DNA of 64,000 nucleotides from contig NZ_RKRD01000001.1 of NCBI RefSeq assembly GCF_003814745.1, positions 496,001 through 560,000 of the forward strand, in the 5' to 3' direction. The stretch comes from Hydrogenoanaerobacterium saccharovorans. Its GTDB lineage: Bacteria > Bacillota > Clostridia > Oscillospirales > Ruminococcaceae. Below the pieces are notes generated by a model. The model worked only from the letters and a program-made list of their open reading frames with translations. It was not told the DNA's origin and searched no databases. Below are positions 26,161-35,200 of the stretch, piece by piece. The translations under genes and the position numbers were made by a program. Numbering within the stretch: the stretch's first letter is position 1; each line of letters opens with the position of its first letter.

Positions 26161-26901
26161 TCAAATCAAAAGATAAAACCCCATCTTATGATGTAATCTA
26201 TTGACTGTTTTGGTAGGATAAGCTATACTGTAACTAAACTTGGTAAAATAATTTTTTGCTACGCGGGTAACCTTTTGTGAGAGGGTTGCCCGTATTTTCT
26301 TTTGTGCTTTTTTCGCAGCAATTACAAGGCGCAGCATGATGGCGCGCAGGGCAGGGGTAAAGACAACATGCCTGTTATGCCCGATGCGGTTATCGGTTTT
26401 ACGGTCGTAACGCTCTTTGGATAAATACAAATGCTGCTGAAGATAAGTAACTGCATCAATGACGGTGCGCTTTGACATGTGTAATGCGGATACCATCTGT
26501 GACAGGCTGGGTACAGCTTCAAGGCTCTTATTGCATCTGCATTTGAGTAAGTATGTATAGACCTTAAAAACGCTTTTAGGAAGCTTATAGGCATGAATAT
26601 TGACGGGTAACTTCGTGTACCCGCCAGTGAACGATTCGAGGGTGTAGCCGTTGGCAATTTGCTCGCCTGTTTTACGGTTGCGGCATGTGTGGATAAAGAT
26701 AAGCCCTTTGTTTTTGAGTGCCTTTGTAGCACGTGATACAGTGCCGGCAGTCGCGCCGATGAGCTGCGCAATGGTGCTGTGCTTGACGATGCAGCGACCA
26801 AAAATATTGGCATGCTTTTGCAAAGCAGTATATACCATTAGCTCTGTTGCATTTAGATTGTAGTTAAAAACGGCATCGGGTAGTTTGATATAGCGGTTCA
26901 T
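26161..26901 (-). CDS. Winged-helix replication-initiator-like protein
   Basis: A 246-residue basic protein with two helix-turn-helix regions: one at about 15-75 (LNATELMVYTALQKHAN, then IAQLIGATAGTVSRATKALKNKGLI) and a second near 115-170 (SLSQMVSALHMSKRTVIDAVTYLQQ). Paired winged helices of this kind occur in plasmid replication initiators and in MarR/helix-turn-helix proteins carried by conjugative elements. AAAGGAG lies 7 bases before the ATG at 26901. Its position next to a dyad cluster and the presence of parAB elsewhere on the element favour a replication role, but a transcription factor is possible. Confidence 0.6.
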   Translation of the reverse strand: MNRYIKLPDAVFNYNLNATELMVYTALQKHANIFGRCIVKHSTIAQLIGATAGTVSRATKALKNKGLIFIHTCRNRKTGEQIANGYTLESFTGGYTKLPVNIHAYKLPKSVFKVYTYLLKCRCNKSLEAVPSLSQMVSALHMSKRTVIDAVTYLQQHLYLSKERYDRKTDNRIGHNRHVVFTPALRAIMLRLVIAAKKAQKKIRATLSQKVTRVAKNYFTKFSYSIAYPTKTVNRLHHKMGFYLLI

Positions 26902-26924
26902 ATTGGCACTCCTTTCATAAAAAT

Positions 26925-26950
26925 AAGACACTTGGTATACCAAGTGTCTT
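26925..26950 (-). terminator. Perfect 26-bp palindrome between two minus-strand genes
   Basis: AAGACACTTGGTA and its exact complement form a 13-bp half-site pair with no loop. Read on the minus strand it is followed by ATTTTTATG, so it can terminate the gene at 26966-27622. It also sits 24 bases before the winged-helix start, so it could serve as an operator for autoregulation. Confidence 0.65.
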
Positions 26951-26965
26951 TAAAGTTTGACTCAC

Positions 26966-27622
26966 TTAAAAAACTGTATGATATTCTTTTTCCCCTTGTT
27001 CAACCATTTCTCTAGCTCTTAGAGATATATCATATTGCATTTCACTATTTATTTCTCTTTCCAAAGTAGTATTGTTAGTGAGATTAAAGACATAGATTGC
27101 ATTGGGAACAAGAACATATACCCTATTGAATTTATAGCTTTCATTAGAACAAATATTGAGCATCTCCCAAAGGGCTGATTTCCTCATTTCAGAATTGGCA
27201 AATATATCTGAAAAAATAAATAGATATTGTTCGCGGAAAGACTTATATTTTTTTAGCTTTTCCATTTTCAATTTTAACGTACATAAGATTCTGTTGAAAT
27301 TATCATTGCCGGATAAACCACTTAAAATTCCATCAATTTTAGCACCACATTTTTTTATTTGTTTTTCTATTTTTTTCTTTCCAATATCATCTTGCTCGGG
27401 CAATTTTGAATATAAATTTTCCGCTTCTCTATGTTTTGGGTTGACTGAAGATACGACTTCAACCCCAATATCTAATTGCTCATTCTGTAAATCAGGTTTG
27501 TCTGAAATAATCAAGTCATAAAATTCTCTAGGGAATAATTCTTCTAAAAAAATTTTTGCGAGACATTCATCGTATTTCGGTTTTGTATGCTCAGGAAGAG
27601 GCTTGTCTTTTTCGATTGCCAT
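26966..27622 (-). CDS. Unrecognised protein, possibly nuclease-like
   Basis: A 218-residue soluble protein that I do not recognise. A segment PDLQNEQLDIGVEVVSSVN near residue 43 resembles the acidic part of the PD-(D/E)xK fold, though the usual lysine is replaced by valine. A charged helical middle part (KKKIEKQIKKC) and a C-terminal part with RVYVLVPNAIYVFNL follow. AAAGGATAG precedes the ATG. It stands as a single AT-rich gene between terminators, a typical position for cargo such as a defence or entry-control gene. Confidence 0.55.
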   Translation of the reverse strand: MAIEKDKPLPEHTKPKYDECLAKIFLEELFPREFYDLIISDKPDLQNEQLDIGVEVVSSVNPKHREAENLYSKLPEQDDIGKKKIEKQIKKCGAKIDGILSGLSGNDNFNRILCTLKLKMEKLKKYKSFREQYLFIFSDIFANSEMRKSALWEMLNICSNESYKFNRVYVLVPNAIYVFNLTNNTTLEREINSEMQYDISLRAREMVEQGEKEYHTVF

Positions 27623-27731
27623 ACTAAATTCTATCCTTTCATTAAAATCGTAAATATATGTTCCATCTTATACATATTCACGGCATATATCTAGTTTATC
27701 ATACTCAAAATTAAATATCTACTGACTAATA

Positions 27732-27760
27732 ATAGCCTTGCAGGTTAACCGCAAGGCTAT
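27732..27760 (-). terminator. Terminator of the relaxase/coupling-protein operon
   Basis: ATAGCCTTGC pairs with GCAAGGCTAT around a 9-base loop, 7 bases past the coupling-protein stop. TATTATTAG follows on the minus strand. Confidence 0.75.
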
Positions 27761-27766
27761 ATTATA

Positions 27767-29605
27767 TCATCCAAACATACCTTTGGTAAGCTCGAATTGT
27801 GTATTTGCAATGCTCTTGATGTCCTCCGTTGACATACGAGCAATAGGTGATACTTCATTTCTGCGATTTAGGTTGTAGTTTTCCATTTTAGGCAGATAGT
27901 CGGCGTAATACGGTAATTTCGTCCTCATAGGTGGGCAACCTCCCGATTTAATAATGATGTACTCACCAAACGGGATGCGGATAATTTCACCCGCTGAAAG
28001 CAAAGGCTTCGCCATCATTTGTACGGTCTGCGAGCCGCCCTTGCCCATCGATACGCTGCCGCTTTGCACCGTGTGGTTATCAAGTATCTGCGATATCTCT
28101 TTGGCACTATCGTAAGCCTGTGGTGCCACATAGGTGGTAACAGTGATTTGACAGGTTTCTCGGATGATTTTTGCTGTGGTTTGGTTATAGCTCTTTTGCA
28201 ATTGAGCCAAACTTTGCAATGCGGGCATAATGCGTATTCCCGCACTGCGTGCCGCTGAAAATAGCACGTCCACATTTTTGATTGTGGGCATATTACCAAA
28301 CTCATCCCAAAGGCATAGCACCTGTCGAGGCAGCACTCCCGTGCCGTTTGTCCTTGCCTGCTCAATGAGGTCGTTGAGGAAATACCGCAAAAACAGTGTG
28401 CCGAAAAAGTATCTTGTCGGGTTCTCATCGGGACAGATGATGAAAACGGCAGTGGGTGTATCAATAAAGCTAACATCGTCAATTTCGGGTGAGTGCTTTG
28501 AAATCATCTGCTCCATCTCTGCGTCTATCAGCCCCACCAGCTTGCCGAGTGCAGATGAAAAGATATTCATTGAGCTACGGAAGTCTGCGGACATTGCGGG
28601 CCCGACGTACTGCTTGATACGAGGGTTGTCAATGTGCTCCAACAGCTCCTGTAGTTTGTTCTTTTGGTTTGGATTCGCGGCATCGCTGTCCACTGTGCCG
28701 TTTAAATCAATGATAAGGTTAAACACCGACAAGATGTGCTTTTCATCTTCGTTTACCGCGTACTCACTTACCAACAATATAATGCCTGTGATAAGTCCTT
28801 GTGCCGTTTCATTAAAATACGCAGAGGCATCACTGGTGTTTTGTGTATCGATGTTATAGACGATGCTCTGTGCAAGGATTTTGGCATATCTTTCTGCCTT
28901 GCCGTAGGCAATCAATTTATCACGCTCATTCGTGGCGTTACGATATGCATGCATATTTTTATTTACGTTATTTAATAAATTAAAGTTGTAACTTTTAAAA
29001 GGTTCGCGCAAATTAAGATAAACGATGTTATAGCCGTGCTTTTCCAAAAACGTACCGCAAAGACGGATTGCATCACCTTTTAAGTCGGTTACAATCATGC
29101 TTGCCCCTTTGCCGTTGGTTTTTTTATTTACAATGGCATTGTACATAATAGTTGGTAGTATATTTCTTGTTGTTTTACCGCAGCCAGGAGGTCCGATGAG
29201 CAGGGCACTCATGTCGGAGGTATCAACAATCCATTCGCCCTTGTCGGTTCTGCCCAAAACAAAGCCCGATTCCTTTTCCTTGCCCATTGGCAGCACTGCA
29301 TTATATTCGCGTATTTCTTTTTCAGTCGCCCAACGTGCCTTACCGTACTGCCCGTCACCCGCCTCTTTTGCCTTGATGTTCTTCAGGTCGTAATTCGGTA
29401 ACCATGACATTAGCAGCGTCATCGCCGCTGAGAGAAATAATTTTATATACCAATGCTTTGGGATGGTAATCAAAAATGCTACCATCCCAATATTTTTTAA
29501 CCCATGTACAGGCAAATTTAGTATCCAAGTGGACGCGATATAAAAAAACACAAAAAATAAAGATAAGGCGATTCGTTTCTCCACCTTATCCATTCCGTAA
29601 AACAT
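27767..29605 (-). CDS. virD4: VirD4/TraG-type conjugation coupling protein
   Basis: A 612-residue ATPase that links the relaxosome to the type IV secretion channel and pumps DNA. Two N-terminal membrane helices (FFVFFYIASTWILNL and the VAFLITIPKHWY-to-MSWL region) precede the TraG/VirD4 domain. Walker A is GPPGCGKTT from residue 138, and Walker B is LCLWDEFGN. The LPQ-type conserved region RIMPALQSLAQLQKSYN follows. It is the last gene of the mobilisation operon starting at the candidate oriT. Confidence 0.93.
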   Translation of the reverse strand: MFYGMDKVEKRIALSLFFVFFYIASTWILNLPVHGLKNIGMVAFLITIPKHWYIKLFLSAAMTLLMSWLPNYDLKNIKAKEAGDGQYGKARWATEKEIREYNAVLPMGKEKESGFVLGRTDKGEWIVDTSDMSALLIGPPGCGKTTRNILPTIMYNAIVNKKTNGKGASMIVTDLKGDAIRLCGTFLEKHGYNIVYLNLREPFKSYNFNLLNNVNKNMHAYRNATNERDKLIAYGKAERYAKILAQSIVYNIDTQNTSDASAYFNETAQGLITGIILLVSEYAVNEDEKHILSVFNLIIDLNGTVDSDAANPNQKNKLQELLEHIDNPRIKQYVGPAMSADFRSSMNIFSSALGKLVGLIDAEMEQMISKHSPEIDDVSFIDTPTAVFIICPDENPTRYFFGTLFLRYFLNDLIEQARTNGTGVLPRQVLCLWDEFGNMPTIKNVDVLFSAARSAGIRIMPALQSLAQLQKSYNQTTAKIIRETCQITVTTYVAPQAYDSAKEISQILDNHTVQSGSVSMGKGGSQTVQMMAKPLLSAGEIIRIPFGEYIIIKSGGCPPMRTKLPYYADYLPKMENYNLNRRNEVSPIARMSTEDIKSIANTQFELTKGMFG

Positions 29606-29662
29606 ATTAACTTGTTCCTTTCTTTTTCAAATTTTTAAATAGTTGTTTTTTATCCCCTCCTC

Positions 29663-31654
29663 CTACTGTATTTGTTGGATGAAATTTACGAGTTCATCTG
29701 TTGTAACCCCCTGTTGCTGGGCAGGGGTTTGTGTCTGATACTGTTTTTGCTGTTGTTTTACTTCCTGCTGTTGGCTTTGTTCTATGTGGCTTTCTACAAC
29801 CTTGTCGACACCTCTTATGACATAGGTCGCAGCACGATTGACTTTTGCTAGCGTGTTTTCCAACGTTTCCAACGTGAAGCTGGCTTTATTTTCTCCAACG
29901 TCAGAAAAAAGTTCGCGCACCTCTTGAAAAGTAGTCGTCAAAGTTTCCCCATCTGCCATGCTTACTGGCTTTTCAAAGGATGTATGCAAGGTTGCAGAGA
30001 GCATACGGCTTTCAAAAGTCTGAAGCTTTGCAGGTGATTCGGATGTTAGAGTAATAATTGCATCGGACAGACTGTTAATGTATTTTGATACTTTCTGTGA
30101 GTCATGCAACTCGCGATTGATTTTGATGGTGTTGGATTCCTTGTCGTAAAAACTGTCGATGGCGAGTCCATTCATAGCAACTTCTTCTGTTTTAATGCCG
30201 AGACTACCTGTGGTGCGTGTCATAGCGGTAAATTCAATAAGGTTTTCGTAGGTGTATTCCGTTTTTTGCTCCATATCCAATATCATTTGACGTTGGCTTT
30301 TGGTTATGTCAAACTGCTCGATGTCAAAAACACGATTAAGCCCATATTGTATTTGTCGATTGATAGGTAATTTACCCGATACAATTTGCAGCTGTTCTGC
30401 CGTGGCTGCATCCTTAGCCAGTACTCGTTTTCCATCTTTTTCAAAGTACGCTTTAACGGACGCAGAATATATATAAATTGGTTTCTGCCCTTTCTTTACG
30501 CGTATGCCTAGCTTGCTGAGTTCCATTTGTGTATACAACTTGGTTGCACTAGGGTTTTGCAGTCGGATAGCTACCGCATTTTCTAAGCCGTATTTCATCA
30601 AATTCTTATCCAACAGCAGGCGATTGATATTACCGTCCAACAGCAAATCATCTAACCGACGGGTTACAGCGTTTCTCAGCTCAGGCAAAGTAATAGGTAT
30701 TGGAGCAAGATTGGCGGACTGCTGAGCTAGATCAAGTAGCTGCAGCAGTTTTTTGTCTGCCTTCTGCTCATTTGTTAGTACTGATTTAACTTCTTCCAGC
30801 TCGGACAAATAATTTGCCTTTGCTTCAAAAGCCGTAATATCAGATTGCTTCTGAACATTTTTTAGATAATCGGAAAACATAGGGATTTTCTCGGGGGATA
30901 GAGGTAAGGTTTTGTTAGCAGGTTTATCATCTCTGATTATATTTTCCCTCTGAGAAATGGTGCTTCCGCGCATAACATCTACGATACTTTGTGCCAAAGA
31001 GTTTGCCGACATATCGTATGACAGTTTACTGCCTTGCCAAGTGCCTTTTGTATGGTTAATGCCGTTGAGCAGCTTGATGCCTTTTGCTGGTGGCTCCCAC
31101 TGAATAAGGTTTTGGGTGTAGTCATCCAGCAGATAATCGTTTGGTCGGATACCATCCGGCACAAATTCTTTCTTATCTCTGCCGTAGGGGACAAAAATAC
31201 GATGAGCGGCGTCGATTTCCGGCAAATGTTTATCAAGCGACTGGTTTTTCTCGTCCAACGCGTGTTTGCTGTCCGAAAGGTAAGCCGAAAGGAGGAACAC
31301 TTCTATTGCTGGATGGTTACGGATAATCTCTTTGATAGCCTGTACCACGTTTTCCATTGGTTTGAGGTTTGCAAAGTAGCCTGGCTCATACAAGGTATCC
31401 AAACAATCAACATGCTTAAATTCGACCAATGTACCATCTTGATCGACGAACAGACGCTGTTTTGGATTAATGTAGTTCATGTCAAAAAACTGCGCTCGGA
31501 AATCCTCAGAAAAACTGTACCGTTTGTCCAGTTCTTCAGGTGTAAGCGTTTCTTCAATATAATCGTCGGGACCTCCATGATATCGAACCGTAAAACTTGA
31601 GTTCTCAGCATCGTAGGAATGGAATTCCAAATTGGCGGCAGGGTCATACAGCAC
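29663..31654 (-). CDS. Large protein with HAD phosphatase and ArdC-N-like domains (5' end frameshifted)
   Basis: The open frame gives 663 residues from a GTG at 31654. A HAD-type nucleotidase domain comes first: FVDQDGTLVEF with D71 and D73, FLLSAY and NDYLLDDYTQNL. The middle carries an ArdC-N-like segment with GIRVKKGQKPIYIY. The C-terminus is Gln-rich. Mobile elements carry such large polyvalent proteins and deliver them with DNA into recipients. The real 5' end appears to be at 31770: the codons before 31654 still read KHWQSFVGK, but a one-base shift in an A-run cuts them off from the start. Confidence 0.75.
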   Translation of the reverse strand: MLYDPAANLEFHSYDAENSSFTVRYHGGPDDYIEETLTPEELDKRYSFSEDFRAQFFDMNYINPKQRLFVDQDGTLVEFKHVDCLDTLYEPGYFANLKPMENVVQAIKEIIRNHPAIEVFLLSAYLSDSKHALDEKNQSLDKHLPEIDAAHRIFVPYGRDKKEFVPDGIRPNDYLLDDYTQNLIQWEPPAKGIKLLNGINHTKGTWQGSKLSYDMSANSLAQSIVDVMRGSTISQRENIIRDDKPANKTLPLSPEKIPMFSDYLKNVQKQSDITAFEAKANYLSELEEVKSVLTNEQKADKKLLQLLDLAQQSANLAPIPITLPELRNAVTRRLDDLLLDGNINRLLLDKNLMKYGLENAVAIRLQNPSATKLYTQMELSKLGIRVKKGQKPIYIYSASVKAYFEKDGKRVLAKDAATAEQLQIVSGKLPINRQIQYGLNRVFDIEQFDITKSQRQMILDMEQKTEYTYENLIEFTAMTRTTGSLGIKTEEVAMNGLAIDSFYDKESNTIKINRELHDSQKVSKYINSLSDAIITLTSESPAKLQTFESRMLSATLHTSFEKPVSMADGETLTTTFQEVRELFSDVGENKASFTLETLENTLAKVNRAATYVIRGVDKVVESHIEQSQQQEVKQQQKQYQTQTPAQQQGVTTDELVNFIQQIQ

Positions 31655-31770
31655 CTTTCCAACAAAGGACTGCCAATGCTTTTTCGTGCGATACTTTCAT
31701 CTGAAAAAGAAAAGGACTCCCTTTCCAGAGAGTCTTTGGGCTGATTTATTTGATTTTTGTTATCAATCAT
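31655..31770 (-). pseudogene. Detached N-terminal part of the HAD/ArdC-like protein
   Basis: From the ATG at 31770 the frame reads MIDNKNQINQPKDSLERES up to ESIARK. It then goes out of frame at a run of five A's on the minus strand (31684-31680). One extra A would continue as KKHWQSFVGKVLYD into the downstream frame. The ATG overlaps the stop of the upstream gene (ATGATTGA), as expected for a coupled true start. It may be a real mutation, a sequencing error, or slippage. Confidence 0.65.
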
Positions 31771-32275
31771 TCTCTTGTACCCCCTGCAATACATTTCCGT
31801 CCTCATCCAACTTGAGGGTGAGCGGTGTTGCAAAGGTATTTACCGTTGGACTCAACTCTGCCAGCTGGCGGTGCGTATCATCGCCGATGGCGTCGAAGCT
31901 GTCACGCATGAGCTTACAAAAAACTTGTAGTCCCTCACTGTAAATTGTGTATTGGATGTGTTCTTCGTCCTCGTACACAATTTCAATGAGACGAAAATCA
32001 AAATGGGAAATGATACGGTTGCGTTCTTCCAGCGTAGAAATTTTGTCTCGCGTTTCGTCAGACACAGGTTCCAGTTCCTTAAGAACTTCAACTTGCCCAA
32101 AAAAGAAAAATTCTCTGTCCTCATCCATAAGACTGTGATAAAAGTACTTGCCCGTATCCGTCTTGTAAATTGCCATGTTGTCAACAAAGTAACAGCAGCT
32201 TGCGGTTTCGTTTTCAATAAGATTTTTGTAGTAAGGGAAGGCTGTCAGCGTTTCGATGCTTGGGTTTTGATACAT
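31763..32275 (-). CDS. Unrecognised element protein between relaxase and HAD/ArdC-like gene
   Basis: A 170-residue acidic soluble protein of unknown function. I start it at the ATG at 32275, which has GGAGGA 9 bases upstream; the longer open frame to 32401 overlaps the relaxase end and lacks such a site. Visible features are many acidic clusters (MDEDREFFFFG, YEDEEHIQYT) and a mixed alpha/beta pattern. Its stop overlaps the start of the next gene, so it is in the mobilisation operon and probably serves transfer or early establishment. Confidence 0.65.
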   Translation of the reverse strand: MYQNPSIETLTAFPYYKNLIENETASCCYFVDNMAIYKTDTGKYFYHSLMDEDREFFFFGQVEVLKELEPVSDETRDKISTLEERNRIISHFDFRLIEIVYEDEEHIQYTIYSEGLQVFCKLMRDSFDAIGDDTHRQLAELSPTVNTFATPLTLKLDEDGNVLQGVQEND

Positions 32276-32294
32276 TTTGTCATTCCTCCGTTTG

Positions 32295-35200
32295 TTAATA
32301 AGATATTGCATCATCGTGGTCAAATGTTTGAGCCACAAATTGCTTTCGGTTTTTAAATTGCTTTTGAGCCTTGAATGAGGCTCTTTGATTATGCTCTGCA
32401 TAGCGGTTCATATTTTGGCTTTGTCCGTTTAAAATACGGGCGAGGTCGTGGAACAGAGCCTTTGCCAGTTGGCAGCACCTCATGGTGCGGTATCGGTGCA
32501 GTATCTCTGCTTTGTTTTGGATGACATCCTCAACAACCTCTCTGATATGCATTGTATCATATTTGTTGTTCTCCTTTCTGTAAAATAAATTTTCAAATAT
32601 TTGTTGATATTCACCTGCTGGGCGCGGGACTCCTTGCTTTTGCAGCTGAGATAAAAAAGATTGATAGAGTTTTTCTTTTTCTGCTACAAAGTCAAAATCT
32701 TTGCAGGAAAGCATTTTTAATATTTCGTCAAGTTGAGCAATCCCGCGTGCATCCATTTGATATGCGGAGAATAATTGCAGGATTTGTTGATTGCCTGTTA
32801 CAAGTGCACCGCTCAAGTGTCGATAGAGCTGAGAGCGATATTCTTTTAGTTCGGGCATTTCACGGAGAATTGCTTTTGCGTGTTCTTCTTTTACATTCTT
32901 TCCAAAGCTTTGGATAATGAAGTTAACCGATGAGCTGCTGTCACCGAGGTAGATATCACTGCGCAATCGTTCTTCCAGTTCCAGCACCATGTTCGGGTCA
33001 CTGCAATGCTCTTTGAATTTCGCTGCCATTTGTGTAATGGCTTTTTCAAGTTCATCTTCCAACGGCTTGTCGTAAATCAGCTTAAACAATTTGGTAGTTG
33101 CTTTTTCAATTTCGACCGCATTTGTTTCCTCTGTGTTAAAAAGCTGGTTCAGTTCATACGCCGCTTCAACAATTTTTTTATTATGCCAACAGTTGCGCAG
33201 TCTTTTTGATATTGTTTGATTGACACATGCAAACACATTGCGATATTCATGTGTTATTTGTTGATAATAGCTTTCGCTGAGATTTTCGGAGTACTTGGAT
33301 ATCAAAAAATTCACAGGTAATTTGCTGTCAGCTGAAAAGATGTTCTGCTTATGTTGCTTGATAAGTCGCAGCGCATCTTCTGTTCCAAACTTCTCTTTGA
33401 GTTGTGCATAGATGGTGTTAGTATGAGTGTCCAATGCATCTTTGAATTCGATGCTTGTATCGTACAGCATTTTAAGAATGTCTACTGCGTGCTGGGAGTT
33501 GCCATCAATATGCATCAGCTCCAGCTCTTGGCGGACAAACTGCGCTAAGATGGAATTGCTTTCATCCGTAAGTGATGAGCCAAGGCAACGAAAGAGAACT
33601 TTGTGCAAAGGCTTATTTATTTCTTTGTCCTTTGCCACTTTGCGGCAATATTCCTCTTTAATGTTCTTGCAAAAGCTTTGAATGCGATAATTTACAGGGG
33701 AACTGCTATCCCCGAGGTAAATTGCACTGTAAAGGCGTTCTTCCATCTCCAGCACCATATTCGGGTCACTGCAATGCTCTTTGAATTTCGCTGTCATCTG
33801 TGTAACGGCTTTTTCAAGTTCTTCTTCCAACGGCTTGTCGTAAATGAGTTTAAACAGGTTGGTGGTCGCTTCCTCAATTTCGGCCGCATTTGTATCATCA
33901 GCATCCATAAGCTGATGGAGTATAAATGCTGCATCGACGATTTGGGGATTTTCCCAGCAGTTACGCAATCTTGTTGATACAATCCCGTTAACATCGGAAA
34001 AAACATTACGGTTTTCATAAGTAATTTGCTGATAGTAGCTTTCGCTGAGGTTTTTAGCATAATTGGAGATTAAAAAATTAATCGGCAGTCTGCTATCAGC
34101 TGAAAACAGATTCTGTTTATGTTGCTCAATAAGGCGCAGTGCTTTTGCTGTTCCCAATTTTTCTTTGAGCTGTGAATAGATGGTATTGGTATGCGCATCC
34201 AGGATATCTCTAAAGTTCTCATCTGTATCGTACAGCATCTTCAGTATGTTTGCTGTGTGCTGCCGATTACCGTCACTGTGCATCTGCTCCAGCTCTTGCC
34301 GAACAAACTGTGCTAATACGGAATTACTTTCATCTGTAAGTGATGAACCGAGCCGATTAAACAGAGCTTTGTGTAAGGGCTTATTTATTTTTTTGTCTCT
34401 TGCGACTTTACCGTAAAGGTATTCGTCCAAATGCTCTGCAAATTGTACGACAGTATAATGCGGTCGCATTAAGCGGCGCACGTTCAGCAGATTATCGTCA
34501 AGCCGTTTGCAGTATTTTTCGGCAGTTTCTTGATTGTCATAGTTTTCATAAAACACTTGATGATAGTTTGCTTTGTACGTGTCAAATTCATCATAAAATT
34601 CTGCATCATGGCACAGCTGAGAAAAAACAGGTTGCACATCGGTACACAGCAGGTTGGATACTTCATCGTTGCTGATGTACTGAGCGATTTCTTTTTTAAT
34701 ATACCGAATGTCTTTTAACAGTTCCGATATTTCTTTGTTTTCGTAAAGGTTATCCATCACTTTATATATTGCTTTGTTTAGTGGGCTGTTAAATTCGCGG
34801 TATGCACTCAGCAGCTGGTAGTATTTTTGGTCATCCAGTGTTTTTGCAAAATAATAGATATAGTCGTGCGCATCGTTGGTTCGATGTAAAGACCACATAT
34901 TTTGCTCGAACTGATGCAGATATTTGTCTACCTGCTCCTCATCATACTTGTGGATGAGAGCCTTGCGTGTGTTATGTATGAGCTGATCTGTTCCGGCACG
35001 AAAATCATTGTCGGTGTGGTAGATGGTGCTCAAGACATTGCGCACATGATTTTTACAGCCATCGCTGTATTTGTTTGTTTTTTCAACAGTTAGCAGATAG
35101 TTCAGTTCTTGCATTTCGTCCAGCACAAAGTTTTGCAGGGCGGTGTTGGTTGTTTTAGGATTAAATATATCGTCCAAAGCCTTGCGATACAGCTGAGAAA

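Noticed and set aside
32845..34380. Insertion sequence or assembly duplication in the relaxase gene
   Set aside because: The two units are in frame and differ at many scattered positions, so an internal gene duplication is the better explanation.
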